Source: Nothopassalora personata
Taxonomy: Eukaryota; Ascomycota; Dothideomycetes; Mycosphaerellales; Mycosphaerellaceae
Direction of reading: 5' to 3'
DNA: 64,000 nt
Assembly (NCBI GenBank): GCA_033816765.1
Contig: CM066292.1
Span: 806,001-870,000 of the forward strand
Below are positions 21,387 to 33,475 of this stretch, one piece after another. Position numbers and translations under genes: made by a program. Under the pieces are notes generated by a model that did no database searches, was not told the DNA's origin, and saw nothing but the letters and a program-made list of their open reading frames with translations. Numbering within the stretch: position 1 is the stretch's first letter; each line of letters begins with the position of its first letter.

Positions 21387-22879
21387 TACTAGCGTCCTAC
21401 TCGTTCTATAGATCTTCGACTAAGGCTAGCGTAGTAGTAACTATCGGTTAAGACCTATTACTATTAGTATAGCATATATAATTAGGCTACATTATATACT
21501 TCTAGGGCTCCTTAGTCTAATAAACGTGTTAAAGTATAAAGGGGTATAAAAGTGTTCTAAGTAGATATATAGTATAGTATATAGAATCGGTAAATTTATC
21601 TTAAGTAGCGTAGAGGGCTAGGGTAAGAGTCTATATTATTAGGAGACTTGTCGCCTTTAGCCGTCCTATCTTAAATACTCGTTATAGAGCCTAAAGATAA
21701 GATATACTATTATATATAGTCTACTCTTACGTCCGATCTTTACGCATAGGTTCCTAATTATAAAGTAGCTACTAAGGCTACTAATAAGTTTTACCTACGG
21801 GAGGTAGGAAACTAGAGCTCGGCTAACTATTTCTAGAGAGGAGTATAATAAAGATTCTATTATAGAGAACTATAGTTATATAGGAACTACGCGGGTATAC
21901 TGTTTCTAGTAGCTTCCTATAGACGCCGAACATATACTACGGTACTGTACGTATAGTCTTATTTATGTAATAGAATACCTCTAAGTATTAAGGATGTTGA
22001 ATAACGCTACGCTACTTACGACTTAAACATAGGACATTAGTAGGGGCGGTGTAGTATAGGACTAGATCTATAGTATATATATACCTATAAGTATCGTATA
22101 TACGTATATAACGAAGATAGTCTACTTCTATAAAGTAGCTAGTCGCGTACGGTAAGAGCCGTAGGTCCTATACTTAATTACCGTCCTATATAGTAAAAAT
22201 TAGGGTTACTCCGCCTCTACTCTATAACGAGTACTAAGGTATTACGAGAGTATCTACTAGAGACGTTTAATTACATTCGGTAGGTTTTTATCCTATATAG
22301 AGGATAGACATAAATCTACCGGATTACCCTAGGCAACGCGTTATAGTATATTATTATATATATACGTATAATACAAATAATACGTATACTATGTATAACG
22401 TAAGCGCTAAAGTTACTTAAGCTTAGATCTTAATTTATTATAGCTTTTACTTAGTATAGTATTAAAGTAAAGCGCTATATATAATCGCTAAGCTCTATAG
22501 TAGGCTTCGTATAGAAGGTCCTCTAAAAGTTAAGAGTCTAAGCTTACTAAGGTAACGCCGTCGCTACTCGAGGAAAGGAAGTTGTAACGACGCCCTAAAT
22601 AAACATTTATATATGTACCTACTACTAGAATAATCTACGCTACTATTATTAAGTACTACTTACTACTAGTACTACACTTACTACCCTAACCTCCGCCTAT
22701 ACTAGTCTCTCTTTTAATTGCTACTCTCTCCAAATCCGTACTCCGTTAGCGCTAATACCCTAGAAATGTATTATACGCTTATATAATAATTATAACTATG
22801 CTTATTAGGAAAGGATTAAGGGGCGGAGGGGACGGGGGAAGATAACATTAAGACTAGGAATACGCCTAGGCTATATTAA
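21387..22879 (-). other. Copia-A gag start and leader, then unrecognised mutated DNA
   Basis: The first ~170 bp (minus strand) continue the Copia-A gag frame across the Gypsy-C insertion. The remainder to about 22880 shows no convincing frame or LTR. It is TA-rich with CA/TG depleted. Confidence 0.45.
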
Positions 22880-22971
22880 TACTAACTTCCTCTAACGGTA
22901 ATATATCTACCTATATAAATGCCCTTATAAATAATTTAGCTTCTAAGTCTTTTAGAAATTATTCCGTAATA
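22880..22971 (-). repeat. Partial 3' LTR of Gypsy-A'
   Basis: TTATAAATAATTTAGCTTC through CCGTAATA (22971) matches the right LTR at 30610-30658. In element orientation this is the LTR start (TATTACGG). Further left the similarity is lost. The purine-rich sequence just right of 22971, read on the minus strand (GGAAGGGGTTTAA), fits a polypurine tract. Confidence 0.5.
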
Positions 22972-23024
22972 TTAAACCCCTTCCTAGCTTAGAGTTTATC
23001 ATTTTCTTACTTTACTAGTTTATA

Positions 23025-23474
23025 ATATCTTCTTCTTCCTATAAACGTTAGTAACGAATCGTAGGGTCTAGGTCTAGAAAGTGTTTAGTCTATATTTGTA
23101 AAGGCTATAAGGACTACAATATACATCTTTCTCGTTTAGAATAGGAGCGCCTTTACGAGTCGCATAATAAGCTTAAACTAAAGCTTAGAATAATTTAAGA
23201 GGAGGAAGTACGGTTAAAGATACGTAAGATCTATCTTTATAAATAACTACGCCTAGTAGAGCGTCGTACGGACGATACTCCTACTAAGGAGGTAGACGAG
23301 CTTAAAGAGGAGAAAGTATATTAAAAATTAGCGGCTCTTAAGTAATTATCTAGCGTCTTTCTATTAGCCTCTTCTCTAGATATTCTCGAGATACTAGTAA
23401 ATAAGTAGGCTACCCTTTTAGGTTTAGAGCTATAGGATCCTCTCTTAGGTATAGATCCTCCTTTAGGCTCTTAA
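23025..23474 (+). pseudogene. Antisense gene relic of Gypsy-A': Cys cluster plus coiled coil
   Basis: Lies opposite to gag-pol, between the pol end and the 3' LTR, starting about 53 bp from the LTR. The presumed start codon is ATA (from ATG), followed by four Ser codons and YKR, matching the MSSSSAQRKKRR start of the intact TR-GAG protein. Then come a basic stretch (GSRSRK), a Cys-rich segment (CLVYICKGYKDY, with Tyr at likely former Cys positions), a Glu/Lys/Leu-rich helix (RLYESHNKLKLKLRII, EEEVRLKIRKIYLYK) and an acidic/Gly/Pro end stopping at TAA 23472-23474. About 150 codons. All internal stops are TAG/TAA. Homology to the TR-GAG protein is inferred from layout and start, not from an alignment score. 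Confidence 0.62.
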
Positions 23475-23514
23475 TGGTATATTTATTTTCTTAGTTCTCT
23501 TATTTTTAGTAATC

Positions 23515-23632
23515 GGCTAGGTAGCTTAATAGTAGAGCGCTATTAACATATAATACTGTATACTCTATGTATATAGTTAAGCCCTCGTAGCTATCTTACT
23601 AGAGATTATAGGTTCAATTCCTACCTTAGCTC
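23515..23632 (+). pseudogene. tRNA-like sequence with intron, RIP-mutated
   Basis: Acceptor halves GGCTAGG (23515-23521) and CTTAGCT (23625-23631) pair over 7 bp with two G-T pairs. The D arm TAGCTTAATAGTAGAGC fits an A box with two RIP-type changes. The T arm ATAGG-TTCAATT-CCTAC contains GGTTCAATTCC, a B box. At 118 nt it needs an intron and/or a long variable arm; the anticodon arm is too worn to assign an isotype. It lies between the Gypsy-A' chromodomain and the antisense relic, so it may be a captured tRNA or a tRNA-derived SINE head. Confidence 0.5.
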
Positions 23633-23699
23633 CTAGTAGAGTAAGCTTATATAAAAGCATATATTAGCTTCCCTTAACCGTCTTTTCCTTTTTATACTC

Positions 23700-26600
23700 C
23701 TAGACCTACTACTAATAGTTACATAGGTTTTCTTTTTATTCCTAGGTATTCTCTAAAGCCTTAGATCCTTCCTATTTGATAATGTATTACTAACCTCTTT
23801 CATCTAGAATTTCTTTACCTTTAAAATCGTTTTCTACTCCTAGTTTAGAATAGAAGTTCTCTTAGTAGGGTGTTTTAGAGTTCACTAGTTCTAACTTAGA
23901 GATGTAAAAGACTAGGTGGATTTTTACGTCGGGTAGTAGTAGTAGGCAATAATTAACTACTTATATAACTTTCTTAACAAAAAAATAGTCCGACCTTAAC
24001 GTGATTAAATTTCTTAGTCTTTTCTCCTTATTTTTAGGTTTTTTACAAGGAGATAGACCTTATCCTCCTTTTTTAGTAGAGGTACTATTTTCTTATGTCC
24101 TACTATTATTAAGGAAATTTTCGTTATACATCTTTAATTGTCTTACATGTTTTCTTATATACTTCCTTAAGAGTATTCGTTGTTACAATTATTCTTTCGA
24201 TCTATAGATAGGATCTAAGTATTCTAAATAGGTTAGAATTCTTACTGAAGTTCGTATAGAATAGTATCGTTAAACTTGTCTCTAATTTATAGTTGTTTAG
24301 TACGGTCTACGCTATTAGTAGTAGTAAGACGTAGTTATCTTATACGTAGTTAATATAATATCGTAGGCATTATTCTTTTATTCTCTTAGCTTCTCCGTCT
24401 ATTTTAAGATAATATACTATTAATAGCTTATATTTCATCTTAACTGTTTCTATAAGCGTTTTTTAGTACTTTAATATAAATAACTTATCTCTATCCGTTG
24501 TAAACGCCGAAGGGAATCCGTAGTATTAAATAAATAGATTCGATACGAGGTATTTAAGCTTCTCTACATTATATATTTCCGATATAGGAATAAAGTATAC
24601 GTATCCCGTAAGTCTATTAACTATAACTAGTATTATATCGTATAGTTATTTCGTAACCTAATCTTTTAATAGCATTAGTTTTGTAATAAAGTCTATTATA
24701 ACTTTATTAGTAGTGTACTAAATTAGAAGTAACTATATTTAGCGTGTCTTACAGTCTTATTCCATTAATAGTGTACGTATTACTTAATATAACGCAATAC
24801 TTTTAGTCTTATCTATAGGGATAAGAAACTACATTTTATAAGTTCTATCGTCTTTAAAGTTCTAGGGTATCTATAATTTCATTCGTTATAATATTATTGT
24901 ATACATTGTTCTTGTTTATTCCTCGGTACATAGTTGTTTCCTTATAACATAGGAAATTGCTCGTCCTTCTTATTTAGAGTCCGTACTATACTATAAAATT
25001 CTCTTATATTTATACTAAGACTTTTATGAGAGTTTCACTTTAGTATCTTATATTATACTATTTTCTTTCCTTCTATATAGTTACTTCTTTAGTTTAACGC
25101 GTTAGCGCTACTATTCTCTCTTCCTAGAGTATATTTAGTTCTAAACTTATATTACCTATGCAACTTTAACGAGCGGGCTTATTTTAGGTAAGTTCTTTTA
25201 TTATCGTACAGTATTTAAGATTCTTATAGTTAGAAAGAATCGTTAACTTTAGTAGACCCTTAACTTATACTCCATAATATTATATCTCGGTAATAATAGC
25301 TAGAAGCTCTTTATTATAGATATCGTAGTTCTATTCCGCTATAGTCATTTTCCGGGAGTAATAAGCTCCTAGCTATCTCTATCTATAGTATGTCTATATT
25401 AGACATACGCCTATTACTAGATTAGACGCGTCGGTCTTAATGTAGATTTCCTTACTACTAGCAAATAGTTAAAGCGTAGGGACTAAAGTATATTATTCCT
25501 TAAACTACTTAAACGCTTCATTTCATTCCTTTTTCTTTTTCTAGTTAACCTCTTTACTTATTATTATTATTAGTACTACTATCTTTATGTAGCCCTTAAT
25601 AAATACCCGGTTATAATTAGCTAGTCTAAGGAATAATAGCACGTTCTTAACCCTCTTTAGTTCTAGCTATTCTCTAATTTACTACGTCTTTAGAGGGTCA
25701 ATTATTATTCCTATTGTACTAATAATAATGCCTAAGAACTTAACGTCCTTCTTATAGAGTTTGCAATTCTTAGGTACTGTCTTAAATCCTAAACGCGTGA
25801 GTTGTCTAAATACGTCCTAAACTTATTTTATATAACTATAGAGAAATACCTTCGTATAGAATAGTATATTGTATATATATATAATAACGTATACGGTAAA
25901 TAGGTTCCTCATTGTCTTATTAATAAGTTTCTAGTAGCATACGGATACTTTAGTTAATCTTTAGTATAACTAAGAATCTATATAGTCTATATCTTATTCT
26001 AAAAGCAGTTTTCTTTACTTTTCTTCCGCTATCCGTATAGCGTAGAAAGCATCTTATAGATTAATCTTTATATTCTAGTCTAATCCGGTTAGTCTATTCT
26101 ATACTTCTTCGATGTTAGGTAGCAGATAATAATTCTTAATTGTAATATCGTTTAACTTTCTATAGTTCTATATAAGTCGTGGTTTCCTATTTACTTTTAG
26201 AACGAATATATATAGAGTTTCTACGCTCGAAGTAGATCTCCTTATCTATTCTTTAGCTAGCTTCTTCTTTCTCTATTCTCGTAGGCTCTATAATTCTTTC
26301 TTAGACGTTTAATATAGGAGTCCTTATAGAGGCTATTTCCCTAGCTTAATATTATTATTATAGTCCTATAGGCGGTATCTAGGAAGGGCGTACTTACCTC
26401 TCTCCTCTTTAAAGAGTCGTAACTACTTACGATACTCCTTAGGAATACTTAACTCTAAGATGTTAGTAGCGTTTAATAGTACGTTACTTCTATTACTACT
26501 ATTAACTTCGTAACCCGGCGGCCCTACGCTAATGTCTATCCTAGTTAAAGGTAGTTCTTCTACCCTTCTACTTAGCGTAAGCTATATCTTATTTAGCTAT

Positions 26601-27066
26601 TTCCTTACCTTATTTACTAGTAAACGCTACTACTACGTAGATTAAATATCGAAACGTAATTACATTCCCTAGATATAAAAACGCCTTTCTTCTAGTCGAC
26701 TATTGGATTATACTTTATTAACTAAGGTATACCTAATATAATATTATACCTAGCTATATTAGTAATATCTAGAATAGTTTCCTTATAATACTATTAGATT
26801 ACTAATAGTAGTAGTATTGTCTCTCGCTCTATACTAGGTAAGAATAATCCGTCTATTGTAATTAATTTATACTCTTTGTTTTTCTTTTAGGTTATAATGC
26901 CTTTAGTCCTTATAAATATTTCGAAGGTAAAATTCCTACTTACTATAAAATTTATTATAAGCTAAGCTCTATAACTATTAATAATAACTTATGTTCGGAA
27001 GACTATTTCTACTACTAGTAATACGTAAACTTTTTCTATATAGTATAACTCTCTTTAGTCGCTTAT
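23700..27066 (-). pseudogene. Gypsy-A' pol relic: protease, RT, RNase H, integrase, chromodomain
   Basis: The N-terminal two thirds (27066-25080) match Gypsy-A pol across protease, RT and RNase H. The start is ATA in place of ATG, two bases after a preserved gag TAG (TAG-GA-ATA). The integrase C-terminal part reads YINYV-DNYVLLLLIA and LETSLTILFYTNFSKNSN near 24390-24250. The chromodomain reads GKEILDERG, YIIK and ALENT near 23820-23750. Stops are at Trp/Gln codons throughout. This copy shows what the truncated Gypsy-A probably carries beyond the window: integrase and a chromodomain. Confidence 0.8.
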
Positions 27067-27068
27067 TC

Positions 27069-27734
27069 CTAGGGAGTCAATCCTTTTCCTAGTTCCTATA
27101 TAAAACGTCGTACTTTATATCTGAAGGCATCTACCTAAACCTAGCACGATTCCTTCTATATCCGTATCTATCTTTAGTAAAGTTCCTAGATCTTCCTACA
27201 TTTATAGTCGTCTATAGAGAGCGCCTTTACGCGGCGGACGACATAAGTACCTTTTTAAAGAGAAACTAAGTCTCTCCTACCTTAAACACTACCTCGAACA
27301 CCCCTACTCGAATCTAACCTAAAGTAACTCGGTTAGTAGAAGAAACGCCTCTTAAAAAGCAACTCCTATTATAAACTTTAGCCTACGACGCGACGAATAC
27401 CTTACTACGTTATAAAGAAGAGAAAAGAAGAGAGGAGAAGTAAGGACACGCCCGGATACCTATTAATAAAGTTACCCGGTACCGCACGAAAGGAGAGAGA
27501 ATATAGCGGACTCTCTCTCCGGATAACGACGACTATTAAAGTACCTAAGGCTAGTAGGAACTAAGAAAAGTAGTAAACTGCGTAAACTACTACTTAGCAT
27601 AGCTAGAACTAAGAGAGGCTATAAACTACGTCGACTACGAGACCTAGGTCCTACGAATCTACGAGGAACTAAAACCTCGGGCCCCGTTACGAGATAGTTA
27701 AAGACTCTACGGAGGTCTAGGCTATTCGAGGTAC

Positions 27735-27780
<46 letters not shown>

Positions 27781-30220
27781 TTTCAAACTCGGAGTACGTA
27801 CGGGATCCGGTACGGTAAAGGATAAGCTTAAAACACGGGCGTAAATTCGTTATCTATCCCGGGTAACGAGATAGTAAAATAAGACTACTAGAATGCGGCG
27901 TACTACTATAATAATATATTCGACCTTTCTCTCGTAAATTCCTTCTTTCGAAGAGTTTTTAAATCCGGGTACGCGGGGCTTTTCTCTTTATACTTAAATT
28001 TAGTTATTAGCGACACCTCGTATTATATAGTCTTAGACTTATAGAGTACGTTAATAGAATAATTAATTAGTTCATTAATCCTACATTTCTAGGTAGAGTA
28101 CGCGTATATATTGACTATATTACGTAGTTTATCTAATATAAATGCTCCTAACTATATAAAATATCCGGTATCTATTATTTAGCTTTCTATACGTAGTTGT
28201 TTAGTAACTGCTATTATAAGGTTATATATAACGCTTATAGTTAGACACGTCTAAGCTATTACTTATAGTATATTAAGGGTTTATGAAACTTATAAGGGTT
28301 TTATTATCCTAATATTTTTAGTAGAAACTCTTAGCACCTTCTCTATAAATAAACGATTATATTATATAGCTTCCTAAGTATATTAATAATAAGTTCGTTT
28401 ATTTATGATCGTCGTTAGTATTGCTCTTATCTCCTTTAGAGGAATCTTCTTTGCTTTATTCTTTTAGATCGTAGTCTTCTTTAATAGTATCTTACCCGGT
28501 TATTTCTTAACTTTCTTTCTATAGTTTTAGTAACTATAATCTACTCTATCCTAGGTCTTAGTTTTCTTTATTGCTTATATTATCGTTAAAGTAGGATTCG
28601 TTAATACCTACTTCTTAGAGCGTAGCGTCTTGCCTTTAGATTACTCCTAGGGTTTGCTATAGTTACTAAGGTTAAAATCCTACTCCTAATATTGTAGAGT
28701 AGTAAACCTAATACAAGTCTTAGTAAGATAATTGCTAATAAAGGCTTCTATAACTATTCTGAGATTACGATTCAATCTAGTAGTTAATTAACTCTTTATA
28801 TCATTATTATAAATATTCCACTCTACCTTCCGTAGGTATTAAATTAGCTAGAAACATTCTACTATTATATTTTTACTAGCCGCGTAAATGTACTAAACTT
28901 CTTTTAGCATTATCCCTATAGGTTACTCTCAGTACGTTAAGCCTATAGAGAGTGTATTAAAGGTAGTATTAAATTTATTCAAGCTATCCGAGGGTAGTGT
29001 CGTCCTAGTTACGTTAAGTCTCTTATTCTAGTTCTTTAATAATTTTATCTTACTATAATAAGATTTTTTTTCTTTACTAGAGGCTCGTTTTAGTAGTACG
29101 GTCGGATATATATTATTTAACTGTCGTAGTTAGTTCTCGTAACTATAGTATCCTCCTTATTAGTATAAGGGGTCTAATAGAGGTATTTTACTTCCGTTAC
29201 TAACTCTCTCCGCTACTTTCCGAGTATACTTAGTGTTACCCGGTAATGAAACGCTACTCTCGAGTTTACTAGTTTCTTATTAATTTATATTAATTTACTT
29301 ACGGCGTACTAGATTCTTTTTACCGTAGTAAGGCCTTAATATAGCCTTCCTTACTCTAGGTATAGTAGGTAATACTTTCCTTTTAACTCTTAGGCTTTAA
29401 CTTACCCCTATTCCTACTCTTACAACCATTTTCTATAAAGTCGAGCTCTCTTAGCGATAGTCTATAGTATAGTACATAGTCTCTAGGCTTATAATTATTA
29501 TAGATTCTATTTAAGTCTATATTTTAGCTATTATAGCCTAGTGAAAATCTAGCCTTTCTAAATGGCTTAGAGTTATATTGTTACTCTAGAGTTCTCCTAT
29601 AGAGTTTATTGTTAAGATTAATCGTAACATTAACTAAGCAGTCTAAGTTATTAATCCTTTAACTATCCCTTATTAACTTATTCTTAACTTTCCTTGTTTA
29701 GTCCTACTTAGATATAATATAACTTAAAGTGCTTTACCGTCATAGTTAGTAAGCTAGGCATATTTCTAGAATCTTATAGCGTAGTTAGTAGTAGATATCT
29801 ACTATATTAGGTCTTAGATAATACGTACTATAGTAGTAACTTTGTTTAAGAAACTAAAGACGCTCTTTAACGTATTCTTAAGCGGTAACTTACTTCTATA
29901 GGGACAATTATGTCGTTTATTACTCCTATAGAGACAATTATATAGAAATTACTACTATAGTAACTTATAGAGATGCTAGATTACTACTATAGCAATATAT
30001 TATAGTAGTTGCTCTTTATGACTTCTTTTACCTAAGTATTACACTTGTCTCGATTGCTATAGTAGGAATCTAGGTTACTAATACTTAGGATGTTATTACT
30101 TATATAAGTAGTAGAGGTATTAACAAAATCGTTTACGGTCTAAGGTCGTTAGGCTCTACTTACTTTACTAGGGACGAGTATTCCTCGTTTACTCTATTAG
30201 TCTCCTATTATAGAGAGCGT
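27069..30220 (-). pseudogene. Gypsy-A' gag relic, split by an RX retroposon
   Basis: Aligns with Gypsy-A gag on both sides of RX (27069-27193 and 28093-30220). The zinc-knuckle region falls near 29300-29380. Many TAG/TAA codons replace Gln and Trp. The RX insertion duplicated TCCTACATTTNTAG. The gag stop TAG (27071-27069) is intact, preserving the Gypsy-A type of gag-pol junction. Confidence 0.78.
27208..28078 (+). mobile_element. RX retroposon copy 1 (in Gypsy-A' gag)
   Basis: 871 bp. Starts TCGTCTATAGAGAGCGCC and ends in an AATTAATTAGTTCATTAA tail. The 14-bp target duplication TCCTACATTTNTAG (27194-27207 and 28079-28092) has one mismatch. It contains a (CT)n tract at about 27737-27778. No coding capacity seen. 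RIP-mutated. Confidence 0.85.
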
Positions 30221-30227
30221 TTAAAGC

Positions 30228-30658
30228 TATTAGGTTTAGTATAACTAAATAATAATATACGTTAAGAAGATTAGCTTAATTAGGTTTATTCTTAAACTAA
30301 TGAGACGTTAAGAGAGAGTAGTATTATAGTAGTTATCCTAGTCTTAAAGAGACTTAAGAAACAATAAGATAGAGGTTAGATAGCGGTATATTCTAAATAG
30401 TAATATTAAATAGTAAGTGGAGTGTATCGAAGTTTTTAGAGATTCTTAGCGATTCTAAATATAAAGGATATTTATTAACCTTAGTAATAAGTCTAAGTAG
30501 TCTGAGTACGAGTAGTCTAATTAGCCTAAGTGATTTATGTAGTCTAATTAGTCTAAGTATAAGTAATCTACGTGCTTAGATAAGACTAATGTACGTACCA
30601 ATATATGTTTCTTATAAATAATTTAACTTCTAAGTCCTTAAGGGATTATTCCGTAATA
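30228..30658 (-). repeat. 5' LTR of Gypsy-A'
   Basis: 431 bp. In element orientation it starts TATTACGGAATAATCC (from TGTTACGG) and ends ACTAAACCTAATA next to GCTTTAAACGC, the equivalent of the Gypsy-A primer-binding region. The end is shared with Gypsy-B and the solo LTR at 16824; the start differs. Confidence 0.65.
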
Positions 30659-30711
30659 TAAAGGTACCTTAATATAAAATAAGAGGCGGTAATCCTCTAA
30701 ATAGATATATT

Positions 30712-30992
30712 ATCTGTAGGGAGCGCCTTTACGCGTCGGACGACGTAAGTACCTTCGTCATAATAAACGAAAACTATGTCTCTCCTACTTAAAACTCCCT
30801 AAACTAACTCTTAAGACCCCCTCTTAAAACCTCTCTTAGAAGTCCCCCTCTCCCGTTATAGGTATAAATAACGCGCGAAACCATAAGCGAGTTACCTCGT
30901 ACGAGGAAGAAGAAGGAAAGAAACCTCGAATAACTAAGAGAATTCTATATAAAGAAAGGCCTATAAACTACATAAACTACTAGGTAGAACTA
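30712..30992 (+). mobile_element. RX copy 2, 5' part (outermost of the nested stack)
   Basis: Starts CTGTAGGGAGCGCCTTTACG. It is cut by RX copy 3 at 30993 and resumes at 41577. The flanks AAATAGATATA (30699-30709) and AAATAGGTGTA (from 41999) look like a target duplication with two G/A differences. Confidence 0.7.
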
Positions 30993-31673
30993 TTATCTAT
31001 AGAGAGCGCCCTTACGCGGCGGACAACGTAAGTACCTTTTTAAAGGGAAACTAAGTCTCTCCTACCTCGAATACTACCTTAAACACCCCTACTCGAATCT
31101 AACCTAACGCGACTCGGTTAGTCGAAGAAATACCTCTTAAAAGTAACGCCTATTTTAAACTTTAGCCTACGACGTAACGAATACCTTACTACGATATAAA
31201 GAAGAGAAAAGAAGAGAGGAGAAGTAAGGACACGCCCGGATACCTATAAACGAAGATACCTAGTACGGTACGGAGGGAGGGAGAATACGGCGGACTCTCT
31301 CTCTCCAAATAATAACGGCTATTAAGTACCTAAGGCTAGTAGGAACTAAGAGAGGTAGTAAACTGCGTAAACTACTACTTAGTATAGCTAGAACTAAGAG
31401 AGACTATAAACTATATTAATTACGAGACCTAGGTACTACGGATCTACGAGTAAATAAAACTTCGGGCCCCGTTATAAGATAGTTAGAAACTCTACGGAGG
31501 TACGGGCTATTCGAGGTACTACCTCTCTCTCTCTCTCTCTTAATTTTAAACTTAGAGTACGTACGGGAATATCTAGCGCGGTAAACAATAAGCTTAAAAC
31601 ACGGGCGTAAATTTATTATCTATCCTAGGTAACAAGATAATAAAATAAGACTACCGGGACGCGGCGTACTACC
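30993..31673 (+). mobile_element. RX copy 3, 5' part (inserted in copy 2, split by Gypsy-B)
   Basis: Starts TTATCTATAGAGAGCGCC. It is flanked by a perfect 14-bp duplication ACTAGGTAGAACTA (30979-30992 and 41563-41576). Interrupted at 31673 by Gypsy-B, which duplicated CTACC; it continues at 41392. Contains a (CT)n run at about 31523-31541. Confidence 0.85.
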
Positions 31674-32134
31674 AATTACGGTTTTAAAGAACGGGAAAGA
31701 GAGAGTCTCGAGGGATGCGTACTAGGGAATATAGAAACCGGAGAACAAGACCTACTCGTTCTGACCTCTAACGCGATTAGGTTACGTACGCGACTATAGC
31801 GAACTTATATAGTCGAACACGTAAAGCTAGGCGACTAGACGACTAGACAACCAGTTAACTAGTCGAATAGTCGACTATAGAGCTAAGACATAGTAATGTC
31901 TCCTTTATATTTAGGAACGCTAAGAGCCCTTATAGCTTCGAGGCGTTCAACTTACTATTTAATATTACTATTTAGAATATACTATAACGTAACCTCTACT
32001 ATACTGTTTGTTAAGTCTTTATAAGACTAAGACAACTACTACTTTATTACTCTCCCTCGACTTATTATCGGCCCGAGAATAAAACCGATGAAGCTTATCT
32101 TCTTAACTTATAATATTATTAGGTTATGCTAAAC
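31674..32134 (+). repeat. 5' LTR of Gypsy-B, major part
   Basis: Starts AATTACGGTTTTAAAG. It is interrupted after TAAAC (32134) by TR-GAG and completed by CTAATA at 34517-34522, giving 467 bp, the same as the 3' LTR. Confidence 0.85.
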
Positions 32135-32450
32135 TGTTACGGTCCGGTACGATCGTGCACGTGGAAGAACTTCATTCGTTGGGAATAGGGACACGCGCTG
32201 CCAATGAGCGGGCGCTCTTGTGTGACTCATAGCAGAGCGCTCTTAGTGCTCTACCGAGAGAGCAGGACAGACCGCGCCAAGACATGGCACTATATAGACG
32301 ACGCTCTTTTGCAAGTAGATAGGAGCTTCGTGCTCAACTCATTTTAAGTATACACCATATACTGTTTGGAACCACTACCTTCATAACTGATTGAGACATC
32401 CCTGCAAAGATCCAAGCCCGAGTTGTGATAACGTACAGCGGTTCCTAACA
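32135..32450 (+). repeat. 5' LTR of TR-GAG (316 bp)
   Basis: TG...CA ends. Identical by eye to 34196-34511. It carries a TATATA box (32291-32296) and several CGCTCTT / GAGAGAGC words. ACTTTGAGCACC follows directly, at the place of the primer-binding site. Confidence 0.95.
32291..32297 (+). promoter_or_regulatory. TATA box in the TR-GAG 5' LTR
   Basis: TATATAG in CACTATATAGACGAC, about 190 bp before the gag ATG. It would set LTR transcription of the plus strand. The same box is in the 3' LTR at 34352. Confidence 0.5.
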
Positions 32451-32482
32451 ACTTTGAGCACCACCACCAGGGCCCTTTGCAT

Positions 32483-33475
32483 ATGTCTGGGAGAGACGCT
32501 ACCCGGAGTCCGTCACGACAACAGCCACAGTCAACTGGCATAACGGAACGAATGAGCGAAATGTCGATTACAGGAAGCAGCAAGAACAACAACACTCCTA
32601 TGGGTATGCTGAACCCATTGGACCACCACCGTGCACCTAAGGTGTCTACGCCGGAGACGTTCGACGGGACCAAGGACAAACTGGAGGCTTTTCAACTGCA
32701 GGTTCAGTTGTACCTTCACTTCAACGCACACCAGTTTCAAGGCGAGGCTTCTAAAGTCTTGTACGCCGCATCCTTCCTACGAGGAAAAGCAGCTAGAGGA
32801 TTCCGACCATACCTCAAGGACTGGCTACACAACCAGGGCGAGGGAGAAACACCGAAAACGGAAACTCGAAAAATTTTCCACGACTACGACGAGTTTGAGA
32901 CGAAACTCGATGATCTATACGGGATACCAAATGAGGAGGTATACGCCGACCGACATATCCGACAACTTCGACAGACTACTTCTGTAGCGCTGTACGCCTC
33001 AGAATTCCAAGGATATGCCGCCGACCTGGAATGGAACGACGCAGCTTTGCGATCGCAGTTCTACCTCGGGCTGAAAGACAACGTCAAAGCCGAACTATCC
33101 CGAAACGCCAGCGTCGTTACGCTAGGGGCGATGATCAAGGCAGCAAAGGAGATCGACGAAAGGCTCCAGGAGTTGAGGTACGACCGACACGTACAGCCTG
33201 GATACCAGAGACCCGCCGCGGGCGGAAGAGGGGGCTTCAAGGCCAGAAGTCAGGACCCTAATGGTTACGGAGACCCAATGGAATTGGACGTAACGGAACG
33301 TAGGACAGGAAGGGGGCTGAAGAGCAAAGGTTCCACCTGCTACGTATGTGGCGAGCAAGGCCATTTTGCAAGGAACTGCAAGAAAAAGAACATGGTTAGC
33401 CGCGAGTTCAACGCAATGATTCGCGAAGAGAATACATACCAGGAATGCGAGAACTTCTTCTCGAAATCTGCCTAG
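32483..33475 (+). CDS. gag: TR-GAG Gag protein with CCHC zinc knuckle
   Basis: Structural protein that packages the element RNA. I start it at ATG 32483 (MSGRDATRSPS); an upstream TTG in frame is unlikely as a eukaryotic start. 330 residues, ending at TAG 33473-33475. The capsid part has ETFDGTKDKLEAFQLQVQLY and FLRGKAARGFRPYLKDWL. The zinc knuckle CYVCGEQGHFARNC is at about 286-299, preceded by DPMELDVTERR. The segments PMELDVT and KNMVRRE/KNMVSRE around the knuckle, and RG-A----PYLK, are shared with Gypsy-A Gag, so both Gags probably co-assemble or use the same packaging signals. It lacks the long acidic tail of Gypsy-A Gag. Intact, no RIP. Confidence 0.92.
   Translation: MSGRDATRSPSRQQPQSTGITERMSEMSITGSSKNNNTPMGMLNPLDHHRAPKVSTPETFDGTKDKLEAFQLQVQLYLHFNAHQFQGEASKVLYAASFLRGKAARGFRPYLKDWLHNQGEGETPKTETRKIFHDYDEFETKLDDLYGIPNEEVYADRHIRQLRQTTSVALYASEFQGYAADLEWNDAALRSQFYLGLKDNVKAELSRNASVVTLGAMIKAAKEIDERLQELRYDRHVQPGYQRPAAGGRGGFKARSQDPNGYGDPMELDVTERRTGRGLKSKGSTCYVCGEQGHFARNCKKKNMVSREFNAMIREENTYQECENFFSKSA

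Larger units (their letters stand above)
22880..30658 (-). mobile_element. Gypsy-A', RIP-mutated relative of Gypsy-A
   Basis: Minus-strand element whose pol and gag align base for base with Gypsy-A over long stretches (25080-27070 with 80-2062; 28093-30220 with 2180-4090), with changes mainly of RIP type. From right to left: 5' LTR 30228-30658, gag (split by RX at 27208-28078), pol, a tRNA-like insertion, an antisense gene relic, and a partial 3' LTR ending at 22971. The left end is unclear because the left LTR matches the right one only over its last ~60-90 bp. Confidence 0.82.

Noticed and set aside
24001..24207. 68-codon plus-strand hydrophobic ORF
   Set aside because: Lies opposite the Gypsy-A' integrase relic; the hydrophobic run comes from a T-rich strand.
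27737..27778. Long (CT)n tract as an independent microsatellite feature
   Set aside because: It recurs at the same place in most RX copies, so it is part of RX.
32344..32740. Minus-strand ORFs overlapping the TR-GAG 5' LTR and gag start
   Set aside because: Shadows of the well-supported gag frame; no recognisable protein features.
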